NCBI GenBank assembly: GCA_022803075.1
Contig: JAFFTF010000003.1
Location: 197,940-261,939, forward strand
Length of the DNA stretch: 64,000 bases
Origin: Micrococcales bacterium 31B
Lineage (GTDB): Bacteria; Actinomycetota; Actinomycetes; Actinomycetales; Dermabacteraceae
Direction of reading: 5' to 3'
The notes beneath the pieces are model-generated. The model did no database searches and was not told where the DNA came from. It worked only from the letters and a program-made list of their open reading frames with translations. Numbering within the stretch: position 1 is the stretch's first letter; every line of letters begins with the position of its first letter. Positions 18,838 through 26,099 of this stretch are shown in pieces. The position numbers and the translations under genes are program-made.

Positions 18838-19944
18838 ATGACCCCCCAACACACCGCTTTGCATGCGGAACACGAACGCCTCGGCGCGATCTTCACCGAT
18901 TTCGGCGGCTGGGACATGCCGCTCAAGTACGGCTCCGACGTGGCCGAACACCGCGCAGTGCGCGAGGCCGCAGGGCTATTTGACCTCTCCCACATGGGTG
19001 AGGTGCGCGTCTCGGGCGCCGACGCAGCGGTCTACCTCAACACCGCCCTCGCCGGTAACCTCGCCATCATCAAGATCGGCAAGGCCAAGTACTCGTTCAT
19101 TCTGAACGAGCATGGTGGCATCATCGACGACCTGATCGTGTATCGACTGGGCGAGACCGAGTACCTCGTGGTGCCGAACGCGAGCAACGCCGCTACGGTT
19201 TTCGCGGCGATGCAGGAGCGCGCCGCGGGCTTTGACGTCTCGCTCGTCAACGAGACCGAAGCGACCTCGCTGATCGCCGTGCAGGGCCCGAACGCCGAAG
19301 CGATCCTCCTTGACGCCGTGAGCGGCACCGACGCCGACACGGTGCGCGACCTGAAGTACTACGCGTGGGCGACGATCACCCTGAACGGTGAGCAGGTGTT
19401 GCTGGCCCGCACGGGGTACACGGGCGAAGACGGTTTCGAGATCTTTCTTCCTAATGCCTCCGCCGCGCCCCTGTGGCGCGAGCTGGAGCGACTCGGTGAG
19501 AGCCACGGCCTCGTGCCTTGTGGCCTGGCCGCGCGCGATTCGCTGCGGCTCGAGGCGGGCATGCCCCTGTACGGTCACGAGCTGTCGGCCGAGTGGCTGC
19601 CCGCCGCCGCGGGCCTGGGCCCTGTGGTGTCGCTGAAGAAGACCGAAAGTTTCGTGGGTCGGGCTGCGATTGAAGCGGCGGACGCGCCGGCGCGCGTCTT
19701 GGTCGGTTTGACCGGCGTGGGCAAGCGCCCCGCTCGCGGCGGCTACAGCCTCGTCGACGCCGAGGGTGGCGTCATTGGAGAGGTCACGAGCGGACTGCCG
19801 AGCCCCACGTTGGGCTACCCGATCGCGATGGCCTACGTCGATGCGGCCTACGCCGTAACGGGTGGCGAAGTTTTGGTGGATCTGCGCGGAAAGCCCGGCG
19901 CATACACCGTCGTTGACCTACCCTTTTACCGTCGCAGCAAGTAA
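18838..19944 (+). CDS. gcvT: Aminomethyltransferase, T protein of the glycine cleavage system
   Basis: 368 residues, normal length. It transfers the methylene group from aminomethyl-lipoyl-GcvH to tetrahydrofolate, releasing ammonia. Family landmarks are LFDLSHMGEVRVSG near the N-terminus, the GGIIDDLIVYR segment with folate-contact residues, the ARTGYTGEDGFE motif and CGLAARDSLRLEAGMPLYGHEL. Start ATG 18838 follows AAGGA. It sits between gcvP and gcvH, but is separated from gcvP by a terminator-like hairpin and has no second riboswitch in the intervening DNA. gcvH follows after 39 bp, so T and H are likely co-transcribed. Confidence 0.96.
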   Translation: MTPQHTALHAEHERLGAIFTDFGGWDMPLKYGSDVAEHRAVREAAGLFDLSHMGEVRVSGADAAVYLNTALAGNLAIIKIGKAKYSFILNEHGGIIDDLIVYRLGETEYLVVPNASNAATVFAAMQERAAGFDVSLVNETEATSLIAVQGPNAEAILLDAVSGTDADTVRDLKYYAWATITLNGEQVLLARTGYTGEDGFEIFLPNASAAPLWRELERLGESHGLVPCGLAARDSLRLEAGMPLYGHELSAEWLPAAAGLGPVVSLKKTESFVGRAAIEAADAPARVLVGLTGVGKRPARGGYSLVDAEGGVIGEVTSGLPSPTLGYPIAMAYVDAAYAVTGGEVLVDLRGKPGAYTVVDLPFYRRSK

Positions 19945-19983
19945 GCTCACCGAGATCCCAACCCCTTTGTGAAAGAGAAAACC

Positions 19984-20373
19984 ATGAGTGAAATTCAGAT
20001 TCCCGCAGACCTCGGTTACTCGGCCGAGCACGAGTGGGCGCAAGAGACCGACAATGGCGCCTACCGCATTGGCATCACTGCCGTGGCGACCGACGCCCTG
20101 GGCGACATCGTCTACGTTGACCTGCCCGAGGAGGGCTCGCAGGTCACCGCGGGCGAGGTGTGCGGTGAGGTCGAGTCGACCAAGTCGGTGAGCGAACTGT
20201 ACTCGCCCGTGACGGGCACCGTGGTGTCGCTGAATCAGGCCGCGGCCGATGACACCGGCGTCATCAACGAGGATCCCTACGGCGCTGGTTGGTTGTTCGA
20301 GGTCGAGGTTGAGGGCACGCCCGAACTGCTCACGGCTGAGGAGTACGCCGAGCAGAACGGACAGTCGCTGTAA
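19984..20373 (+). CDS. gcvH: Glycine cleavage system H protein
   Basis: 129-residue lipoyl carrier that shuttles the aminomethyl intermediate between P, T and L proteins. The lipoylation motif GEVESTKSVSELYSPV has the target Lys67. The protein has normal family length and ends in the usual acidic region. The start was set at ATG 19984 (MSEIQIPADLG) after GAAAGAG; a codon at 19969 would add only MKEKT, which overlaps the ribosome-binding site. A clean terminator follows the stop, closing the gcv cluster. Confidence 0.96.
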   Translation: MSEIQIPADLGYSAEHEWAQETDNGAYRIGITAVATDALGDIVYVDLPEEGSQVTAGEVCGEVESTKSVSELYSPVTGTVVSLNQAAADDTGVINEDPYGAGWLFEVEVEGTPELLTAEEYAEQNGQSL

Positions 20374-20388
20374 GCTGCGTCGATATTG

Positions 20389-20417
20389 CGGCCCGGGCCT
20401 GGTGCCCGGGCCGTTTT
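20389..20417. terminator. gcvH terminator
   Basis: CGGCCCGGGC (20389-20398), loop CTGGT, GCCCGGGCCG (20404-20413), then TTTT. It lies between convergent gcvH and the lipoprotein gene. Confidence 0.85.
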
Positions 20418-20443
20418 ACGTTCGGCCCGCGGCGGGTGAGGGC

Positions 20444-20854
20444 CTACGGTAGTTTCACGACCGTGCGGTCGCCGAGGCTCACCTGCATGACGGTGGTCAG
20501 TTGCACGGGCTGCTCCCCGGGTGCGCATTCGCCCTGGGGCGTCGGCAGTTTACCCACCTGCACTTTGACGGCGACCTCGTCGCGCGATTCGCTGACCTGC
20601 GCGGTCGCGACGGCATAGCATCGGGGGTCGCCCGCGAGGAACTCGAGGGTGAGGTCGCGCCCCGAGTTGGCGCGATACCCCGTGACGACGACATCGCGAA
20701 CGTCGGTGAGCCCCGTGCTCATCTTCATCTCTGCGCGGGGCGTGGCCGGGCTGGGGGCGGCGGCGATGACGTCGTCGGCCGCACAGGCGCCCAGCAGTGC
20801 CGCCGACAGGCACCCGGCCAGTGCTGCGAGTGCGACTTTCGAGAGCGATGACAT
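20444..20854 (-). CDS. Small putative lipoprotein of unknown function
   Basis: 136 residues. The signal peptide ends in a lipobox LLGAC with the lipidated Cys at residue 24, so the mature protein should be anchored on the outer face of the membrane. The mature part is about 110 residues, probably beta-rich, with two cysteines (RCYAV and GECAPG) that could form a disulfide. I do not recognise a family. Start ATG 20854 follows GAGGTG. It faces gcvH and follows the ybbN-like gene after 99 bp on the same strand. Confidence 0.72.
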   Translation of the reverse strand: MSSLSKVALAALAGCLSAALLGACAADDVIAAAPSPATPRAEMKMSTGLTDVRDVVVTGYRANSGRDLTLEFLAGDPRCYAVATAQVSESRDEVAVKVQVGKLPTPQGECAPGEQPVQLTTVMQVSLGDRTVVKLP

Positions 20855-20953
20855 GGCACCTCATGCTTCGGAGTGAAAGTCTCAGTGTAGCGATCAGACG
20901 CGCGAGTCTCCTACCGAGCAGGGTCTTGGCTCTGGCCCGGAGCGGGGCACGCC

Positions 20954-21886
20954 CTAGAACAGGGCGTTCGCGAGGCTGCGGCGTGCCTTCGTGACGCGCT
21001 CGTCGTCGGCTCCGACGACGTCGAACAGTTCGAGCAGTCGGTCGCGCACGGCGGCGCGCTCGGTCGGCGCGAGGATGCGAATCAGGTCGATGAGGCGCAG
21101 AAACGAATCCTCCACGTGACCGCCGATGAGGTCCATGTCCGCGGCCAAGAATTGGGCTGCGATCGACTGGGGTGCCGCGGCGGCGGCGGCACGCGCGTCC
21201 TGCAGGGAGACTCCAGCCGTGCGACGGAACAGGCCCACGCGCGCGAGGCCGGCCTTGGCGTCGGCGTCGGCGGGCTTCTCTTGCAGCGCCTCGCGGTAGG
21301 CGGCCTCGGCGGTGTCGACGTCGCCGCGCTCGAGGGCCTCCTGGGCCTTGGCGTGCAGCGGCGGCAACAGGGGTGCGGCGGGTGAGTCTGCTGCGGCGGC
21401 GTCGACGGTACCGGTAACACCCTCGCGCGCCGCGAGGGCGACGACCTGTTCCATGACCTGACCGATCTCGTCGCGGGGCAGCACGCCCTCGAAGACGGGC
21501 ACCGATTTGCCCTGCACGACGACCACGAGGGTCGGCAGCGCTTGTAGGCGAAATGCCTGCACGGCTTGGGGGTTGTCGTCCACATTGACGCGCGCGAGCC
21601 GCACCCGGCCGGCGGTCTCCCCGATGGCGGCCACGAGGTCCGCGTGAAACTCCTCGCTGTTTTCGGCGCGGGGCGACGTGAGTTCGATGAGCAGCGGCAC
21701 CTCGGAGGTCGTCGCAATGAGCTCGCTGATCTGCTGAATGTCGGCGTCAAGCACCTGGGGTATGGCGGCACCGGGGCCGCCCGTGGGTGCGGTACCGGAC
21801 GCTCCGGTGGCGGCGCTGGGTCGGCGCAGTGCGGCCAGGTCAACGGCACCGGTGAGGTGCGGAACGTGCGAGGGGGGAATGCTCAT
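20954..21886 (-). CDS. YbbN-like co-chaperone (thioredoxin fold plus TPR)
   Basis: 310 residues. The N-terminal thioredoxin-like domain (about 50-150) ends in the LQALPTLVVVVQGK strand with the cis-Pro loop. The site that would hold CxxC reads SPRAENS, so it cannot act as a dithiol reductant. The C-terminal half has TPR-like helices (HAKAQEALERGDVDTAEAAYREAL) and the YbbN C-terminal domain. Homologues bind chaperones and clients. Start ATG 21886 follows GGAG; a longer in-frame reading through the upstream 15-bp repeats gives Lys/Ser/Pro repeats and was rejected. It follows two envelope genes on the same strand. Confidence 0.85.
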   Translation of the reverse strand: MSIPPSHVPHLTGAVDLAALRRPSAATGASGTAPTGGPGAAIPQVLDADIQQISELIATTSEVPLLIELTSPRAENSEEFHADLVAAIGETAGRVRLARVNVDDNPQAVQAFRLQALPTLVVVVQGKSVPVFEGVLPRDEIGQVMEQVVALAAREGVTGTVDAAAADSPAAPLLPPLHAKAQEALERGDVDTAEAAYREALQEKPADADAKAGLARVGLFRRTAGVSLQDARAAAAAAPQSIAAQFLAADMDLIGGHVEDSFLRLIDLIRILAPTERAAVRDRLLELFDVVGADDERVTKARRSLANALF

Positions 21887-21926
21887 GATTTCTCCGTGCT
21901 GCTCGGATGGGCTGAGTTTGCTAGAG

Positions 21927-22001
21927 GGTGATTTGCGACAAGGTGATTTGCGACAAGGTGATTTGCGACGGGGTGATGGGCGGCGGGGTGATGGGCGGCG
22001 G
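21927..22001. repeat. 5 x 15 bp tandem repeat
   Basis: Five contiguous 15-bp units: copies 1-2 are GGTGATTTGCGACAA, copy 3 ends in GG, and copies 4-5 are GGTGATGGGCGGCGG. It fills most of the gap between the lipoprotein stop (22008) and the ybbN-like start (21886). It is probably a minisatellite, with no evident hairpin or promoter. Confidence 0.9.
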
Positions 22002-22007
22002 GAGCCG

Positions 22008-23249
22008 CTACGACACGGTGACTTTCGTGGCGCCCCAGCCGTCGCCGGGGCCGTCGTCGCTGGTCTGGGTGAGGGTCGTGACGGTCTTGCCTTGATTGGG
22101 ACCGGGCTGATCGTCAACGTAACTCACTGAGGACTGGCCCAGCCCTTCGCCCAGGTCGGCGTCGAAGCCGATGCAGCGCACCAGCGGGTCTTCGGCGTCT
22201 GCGGGGGGGATCGTGAAGGCCCCGACCAGAGTGTTCTCGATGACCAGCCGGTTTTGAAACTCGGGGGAGGCAGCGAGCGCGCGGTACTTGGGCAGGAACA
22301 CCTGCAGTTGGCTCGAGGGGTCGGCATTCTCCAACGTGATCGTGCAGGTGACCTGCACGAGGACGACAGCGCTCCCGTCTTCGGTGAGTAGCGCCGTAGC
22401 GTTTGCGAAGTCGGTACTGTACTCGACCTTGGCCGAGTTCAGGTACTGCACCGTGCCCTCGGGGGCCCCCTCGGCTCCCTTGACGGCAACCTCGAACTGT
22501 CGGCGCAGCAGGTTCACCTTGTTTTGGTAGCCGTCTGCGTAGAACTCGGCCGCGTATTGCGACGACGCCCCCGTGTTGAGAAGTTCGAGGTAGTGCTGCA
22601 CGGCCTCGCGGGGGGTGCGCACGAAGGTCGCGGCGTCGAGTTCGACGCGTGCGTTCGCCGTGGGGAACGCCGCGCCCAGGCCGAGGAACGGAGCCTGCGG
22701 GTCGGGCTGGGGCACCATCAGATTGATTCCGGCCCAGACTTTGAAGTTCTCCTGTGCGCTGGCCTGTCGCATGCCCAGCAGGATGTAGTTGGCGCTGAAC
22801 TCGGTGGGCTCGGGGCTGTTGATGACGAGCAGCACGTCGCGCGGGTACGAGGTGGCGCTCGACGCGATAGCAATGTTGATGGTGTCGGCGAGGGCCTTGG
22901 GGGCAATCGCGGTGACGGGGCGGTCGTCCTCGGGGGAGTCCCACCACGTGTAGAGGGCGCGGCGCTGCTCGAGCGCGGGGCCCGCCAGCCGGGCCTCCAG
23001 CAGGGCGGCGTCTCGCTTCGAATCGGCGTCTTGCAGCACACTGCTGAGGTCGGCCACGATGCGCCGCAGGGTCGCGTCGTTCAGGGGGGTGACGAGGGCG
23101 TCGTCGGCGAGCGGGGCCGCAGTGGCCATGACGGGATCGGGCAGGCCACTCGCGCAACTGGTGAGCGCCGCGGCGCCGAGCAGCGCGGCGCTGGCCGCGA
23201 ACAGGCCACGGCGACCCACCCTGAGGGGACGCACGGACGGTGAACTCAT
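22008..23249 (-). CDS. Putative lipoprotein of unknown function (413 aa)
   Basis: The N-terminus has a twin-arginine-like VGRRGLFAAS and a lipobox-type LTSC with Cys32, so export and lipidation are likely. The mature part is about 380 residues. It begins with a helical region containing YTWWDSPEDDRPVTAIAP, then a central alpha/beta portion and a beta-rich C-terminus with one cysteine pair (VTCTI and VRCIGF). I recognise no enzyme motif. It overlaps the preceding membrane-protein gene by 4 bp (ATGA), which implies translational coupling, and is followed by the ybbN-like gene after a 15-bp repeat array. A conserved actinobacterial envelope pair is plausible but unproven. Confidence 0.7.
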   Translation of the reverse strand: MSSPSVRPLRVGRRGLFAASAALLGAAALTSCASGLPDPVMATAAPLADDALVTPLNDATLRRIVADLSSVLQDADSKRDAALLEARLAGPALEQRRALYTWWDSPEDDRPVTAIAPKALADTINIAIASSATSYPRDVLLVINSPEPTEFSANYILLGMRQASAQENFKVWAGINLMVPQPDPQAPFLGLGAAFPTANARVELDAATFVRTPREAVQHYLELLNTGASSQYAAEFYADGYQNKVNLLRRQFEVAVKGAEGAPEGTVQYLNSAKVEYSTDFANATALLTEDGSAVVLVQVTCTITLENADPSSQLQVFLPKYRALAASPEFQNRLVIENTLVGAFTIPPADAEDPLVRCIGFDADLGEGLGQSSVSYVDDQPGPNQGKTVTTLTQTSDDGPGDGWGATKVTVS

Positions 23250-24046
23250 CGCAGGCCCTCTCGCTTGCGCGGCGTATCCGACGCCTCGTCGGCCGCCGGT
23301 TGTGCGGTGGCTGGCCCTGAGGGCACATCCGCGGGTTCTGGGTCGGACACGACGAGGGCCTCGTCGAAGACTCGGGCCTTGGCCGCTGCCTCTTGCAACT
23401 TGCGGGCATGCTCAGCCTCGCGCCGTGCCTCGGCGGCGGCGCGCCGGACGAGGCCAAGGAGGACCAAACCGGCGATCGCGACGAGGATGCCGACTCCCAT
23501 GAGGATCACGGTCCACGTGGCGTCCACGGGAAGTTTCCAGCTCAGCGTCACGGCGGCGGGAGCCGCGGCCTGCCCGTCCGCCGCGATCAGTACTGCGGTG
23601 GGTCCGAGTGCAGGGTTGGCGACTGGGGGCTGCACCTCGAAGCTGCCGACACCCTGTTGTGCGCTGATCCACAGGTCGGCGCGCAGCGGATTAAGGCCCG
23701 TAGCGGGCCCGGCCTGGTCTGCGGGCGTCACGGCGGCGTTCTCCCAGCCGTCAACACCCGTGATGTGCGCCGACTTTGCGTCGCCGATGAAGCCCTCGAC
23801 GTCGCCCGCGAGGCCGACGAAAACTCCGTAGGTGACCCCCGCGAGCCCCTCGACTCCGATGCGGGCGGGCTGCCCGTCACCGCTTGTCAGCACGCCCGGA
23901 TCGAGCACTATGTACGCGCCAGCCGAGGAGGTGTCGGCGCGCACAGTTATCGAACTGGCCGCCCCCAATTGGGCGCGCGCGAAGACTCCGCCAGCGAGGC
24001 CGAGCACGCCAAGCACCACGAGGGCGATGGCCAGAAACTTTCGCAA
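23246..24046 (-). CDS. Putative bitopic membrane protein of unknown function
   Basis: 266 residues. It has an N-terminal hydrophobic helix (about residues 4-24), an extracytoplasmic domain of about 140 residues, a second helix (about 178-200, WTVILMGVGILVAIAGLVLLGL), and a charged cytoplasmic tail with an Ala/Arg/Glu coiled stretch. The start is TTG 24046, supported by a strong TAGGAGG site 6-9 bp upstream; no ATG fits. It overlaps the lipoprotein gene downstream by 4 bp. The two products probably work together at the membrane, and the role is unknown. Confidence 0.72.
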   Translation of the reverse strand: MRKFLAIALVVLGVLGLAGGVFARAQLGAASSITVRADTSSAGAYIVLDPGVLTSGDGQPARIGVEGLAGVTYGVFVGLAGDVEGFIGDAKSAHITGVDGWENAAVTPADQAGPATGLNPLRADLWISAQQGVGSFEVQPPVANPALGPTAVLIAADGQAAAPAAVTLSWKLPVDATWTVILMGVGILVAIAGLVLLGLVRRAAAEARREAEHARKLQEAAAKARVFDEALVVSDPEPADVPSGPATAQPAADEASDTPRKREGLR

Positions 24047-24151
24047 ACCTATTCCTCCTACCTAGGTAAGAATACGGAGTGCAAGGAGGAATAGCGACCT
24101 GCGGTGATGGTATCTGGACCGCGCGATTGCGCAGGCTGCCTTCGAAAGTGG

Positions 24152-24189
24152 CACGCGGCGTCCGGTCTGACCTGCCGAACGCCGCGGTG
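24152..24189 (-). terminator. Probable terminator of the pectinolytic operon
   Basis: A CACGCGGCGT / ACGCCGCGGTG inverted repeat with a 17-nt loop, just after the acetylesterase-pectinesterase stop at 24193 (minus strand). There is no U tract, so the call is tentative. Confidence 0.45.
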
Positions 24190-24192
24190 GAC

Positions 24193-26094
24193 CTACCGGC
24201 CGAGCCCCTCGGGGCAGGTGTCGGCGCGGCTGCCGCGCCGCTGCGGCGCCCAGTGGTCCGGCCCGGCCAGGTAATTCGCGACCGTGAAGTTCGCTGCTTG
24301 GGCGGCGGTCAGGGTCGGACGCGTGGGTGATACCTGCCAGCCCGGGCCCCGGTTTGCATACTCGAAGAATCGCGCGTCACGCCACGAGAAGCCACTCATG
24401 TCGGTCCAGGGCGTGACGCGCTTCATGTGCGCCCCGAGCCAACTGTCCCGAACCACCACCTGCGCGATCGCGCGAGGGTCGCCGCTCGGGTGCCACGGTC
24501 GGCCGAGGTAGACCGAATCGGGCGCGAGGCCCTCCGCCGCGGTGAACGTGCAGCCCGCAAAGAGGAACCCGAAGGGCAGCGAGAGGTCGCCGCTGGCGGC
24601 CGTGACATAGCCGTTGACCGGCGGGGCGCCGCGGTCGAGCGATTCCACCTCGCAGCGCTCGAAGGCGGCCGTGCCGCGTCCGAAGATGAAATCGACGTCG
24701 CCGACAATTCGCGCATCGCGCAGGTAGGAGCGGGCAAGGGCCCCGACGCGCGGCGAATTGAGCAGCAGCGTGTCTTGGTTGCCCAGCAGCACGACGTCGC
24801 TGAACTCGGCCCGGTCGCCCGTGGCATGCAGGGCCACGGCCTGTCGATCCAACATGTCGGGATGCGCCGCCTCGTCGAAGTCGTTCGCCACCGTGAGGTT
24901 TCGCAGGGCCACGTCGGGGCCGTCGATGCGAAGCGTCGCACTGCCCGAGGTGCCCCACGTGCCTCCCCCGGGCTTGGGGGTGCCGCTCGCGCGGTCGAAC
25001 ACTATGACGGTGTCTCGCGGATGCGCGCCGCCGCCCACGATCTCGACCCGGCCGAGGGCCGCTCGCACGTGCACGGGCTCTCGGTAGACGCCGGGGGCGA
25101 GGTCAAGCGCGACCGGCTCGGACGCTCCGTCGGCCAGGCTGTCGAGGGCCGCTTGCACGGACGCGAAGGAGCCCGAGTTTCCGCCGACCGTGACGCGACG
25201 GGGTGGCTCGGTGGGCCGCGTGCGCGGCCAGAACATCGAGTCGAGGATGGCACCCTCCGAATCGGTCGGAGCCGCGCGCACGAGCCCAGCGGGCAGCACG
25301 CCCCGTTCCACGAGGCCATCCAGCACGAGCCCCGCCACGGTGAGCGCGCCCCGCGCCGCGAAGTGAGTATCATCGGCCACCCCCTGCGGGTACTGCGGGT
25401 GCAGCCCGGGAGCGAGGTGCAGGAACTCGGCCAACGTGGCGTCCGGGCCCAACTGCTGCCAGAGTGAACGGCTCGCGGTGGTGAGGTCGACGCACGCCAC
25501 CCCGACGTCGCTGGCCAGGTCGAGCATCGCGGCGGGGTACTCGCCGTGGGTCGCGCGGGCCGTGCCGTCGGTCGCGAAGCGTCGGCGCTCGACCGGGGTC
25601 ACCAGTGCCACGCTGGCGCGACGCGCGCGGGCGCCCTCGACGAATCGCCTCAGGTTCTGCTGGTATTCGCCGCGGGGCTTCGTGCCCCGAGTGGGGTCGT
25701 CGAGCTTTTCGTCGTTATGGCCAAAACTCACGAGCAAGAGGTCGCCGGGGCGCAGCGCGGCAAGGGCGGCGTCGAGCAGCCCTCGCGCTATGAAGGATTT
25801 TGTGGACGCCCCGGACAGCGCGAAGTTGGTGACCTCCATCGACTCGTGGAGCCGTGCGGGCAGGGCCTGACCCCAGCCTGCTCGCGGCAGGTCGGCGTGC
25901 GCATAGGTCGAGGCCGTGGAGTCGCCCGTCACCACGATGCGGCGTGCTGATGCGCGCCGCGGGGTGGCCGCGCCGGTCGGCTGCGTCGCGCGTGCGGGGG
26001 CAGGGCCGACGGCCGTGAGGGAGGTGACGGTGGTGGCCGCCGCGCCGAGCAGTACGGCGCGGCGGGGGAACGTGAGATTGCGTTGCCAACTCAT
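24193..26094 (-). CDS. Secreted bifunctional rhamnogalacturonan acetylesterase (CE12-like) / pectin methylesterase (CE8-like)
   Basis: 633 residues with two esterase domains. A Tat-type signal peptide (FPRRAVLLG, then Ala-rich to about residue 36) leads to an SGNH domain like rhamnogalacturonan acetylesterase: VVTGDST with Ser59, the FGHND block, and DDTHF near 241. From about residue 300 there is a pectinesterase beta-helix: GNQDT (about 441), the second catalytic Asp in VDFIFG (about 466), and LGRPW (about 531). Together the domains would deacetylate and demethylate pectin, preparing it for the lyase encoded just upstream. The start at ATG 26094 lies 5 bp after the pectate lyase stop, so the two form one operon. 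Linking of two de-esterifying activities in one chain is the notable feature. Confidence 0.88.
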   Translation of the reverse strand: MSWQRNLTFPRRAVLLGAAATTVTSLTAVGPAPARATQPTGAATPRRASARRIVVTGDSTASTYAHADLPRAGWGQALPARLHESMEVTNFALSGASTKSFIARGLLDAALAALRPGDLLLVSFGHNDEKLDDPTRGTKPRGEYQQNLRRFVEGARARRASVALVTPVERRRFATDGTARATHGEYPAAMLDLASDVGVACVDLTTASRSLWQQLGPDATLAEFLHLAPGLHPQYPQGVADDTHFAARGALTVAGLVLDGLVERGVLPAGLVRAAPTDSEGAILDSMFWPRTRPTEPPRRVTVGGNSGSFASVQAALDSLADGASEPVALDLAPGVYREPVHVRAALGRVEIVGGGAHPRDTVIVFDRASGTPKPGGGTWGTSGSATLRIDGPDVALRNLTVANDFDEAAHPDMLDRQAVALHATGDRAEFSDVVLLGNQDTLLLNSPRVGALARSYLRDARIVGDVDFIFGRGTAAFERCEVESLDRGAPPVNGYVTAASGDLSLPFGFLFAGCTFTAAEGLAPDSVYLGRPWHPSGDPRAIAQVVVRDSWLGAHMKRVTPWTDMSGFSWRDARFFEYANRGPGWQVSPTRPTLTAAQAANFTVANYLAGPDHWAPQRRGSRADTCPEGLGR

Positions 26095-26099
26095 GCCGC

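Noticed and set aside
21887-22117. N-terminal extension of the YbbN-like protein through the 15-bp repeats (Lys-Ser-Pro-Cys-Arg repeats)
   Set aside because: It would overlap the end of the lipoprotein gene, and the internal ATG 21886 has a proper ribosome-binding site and matches the family start.
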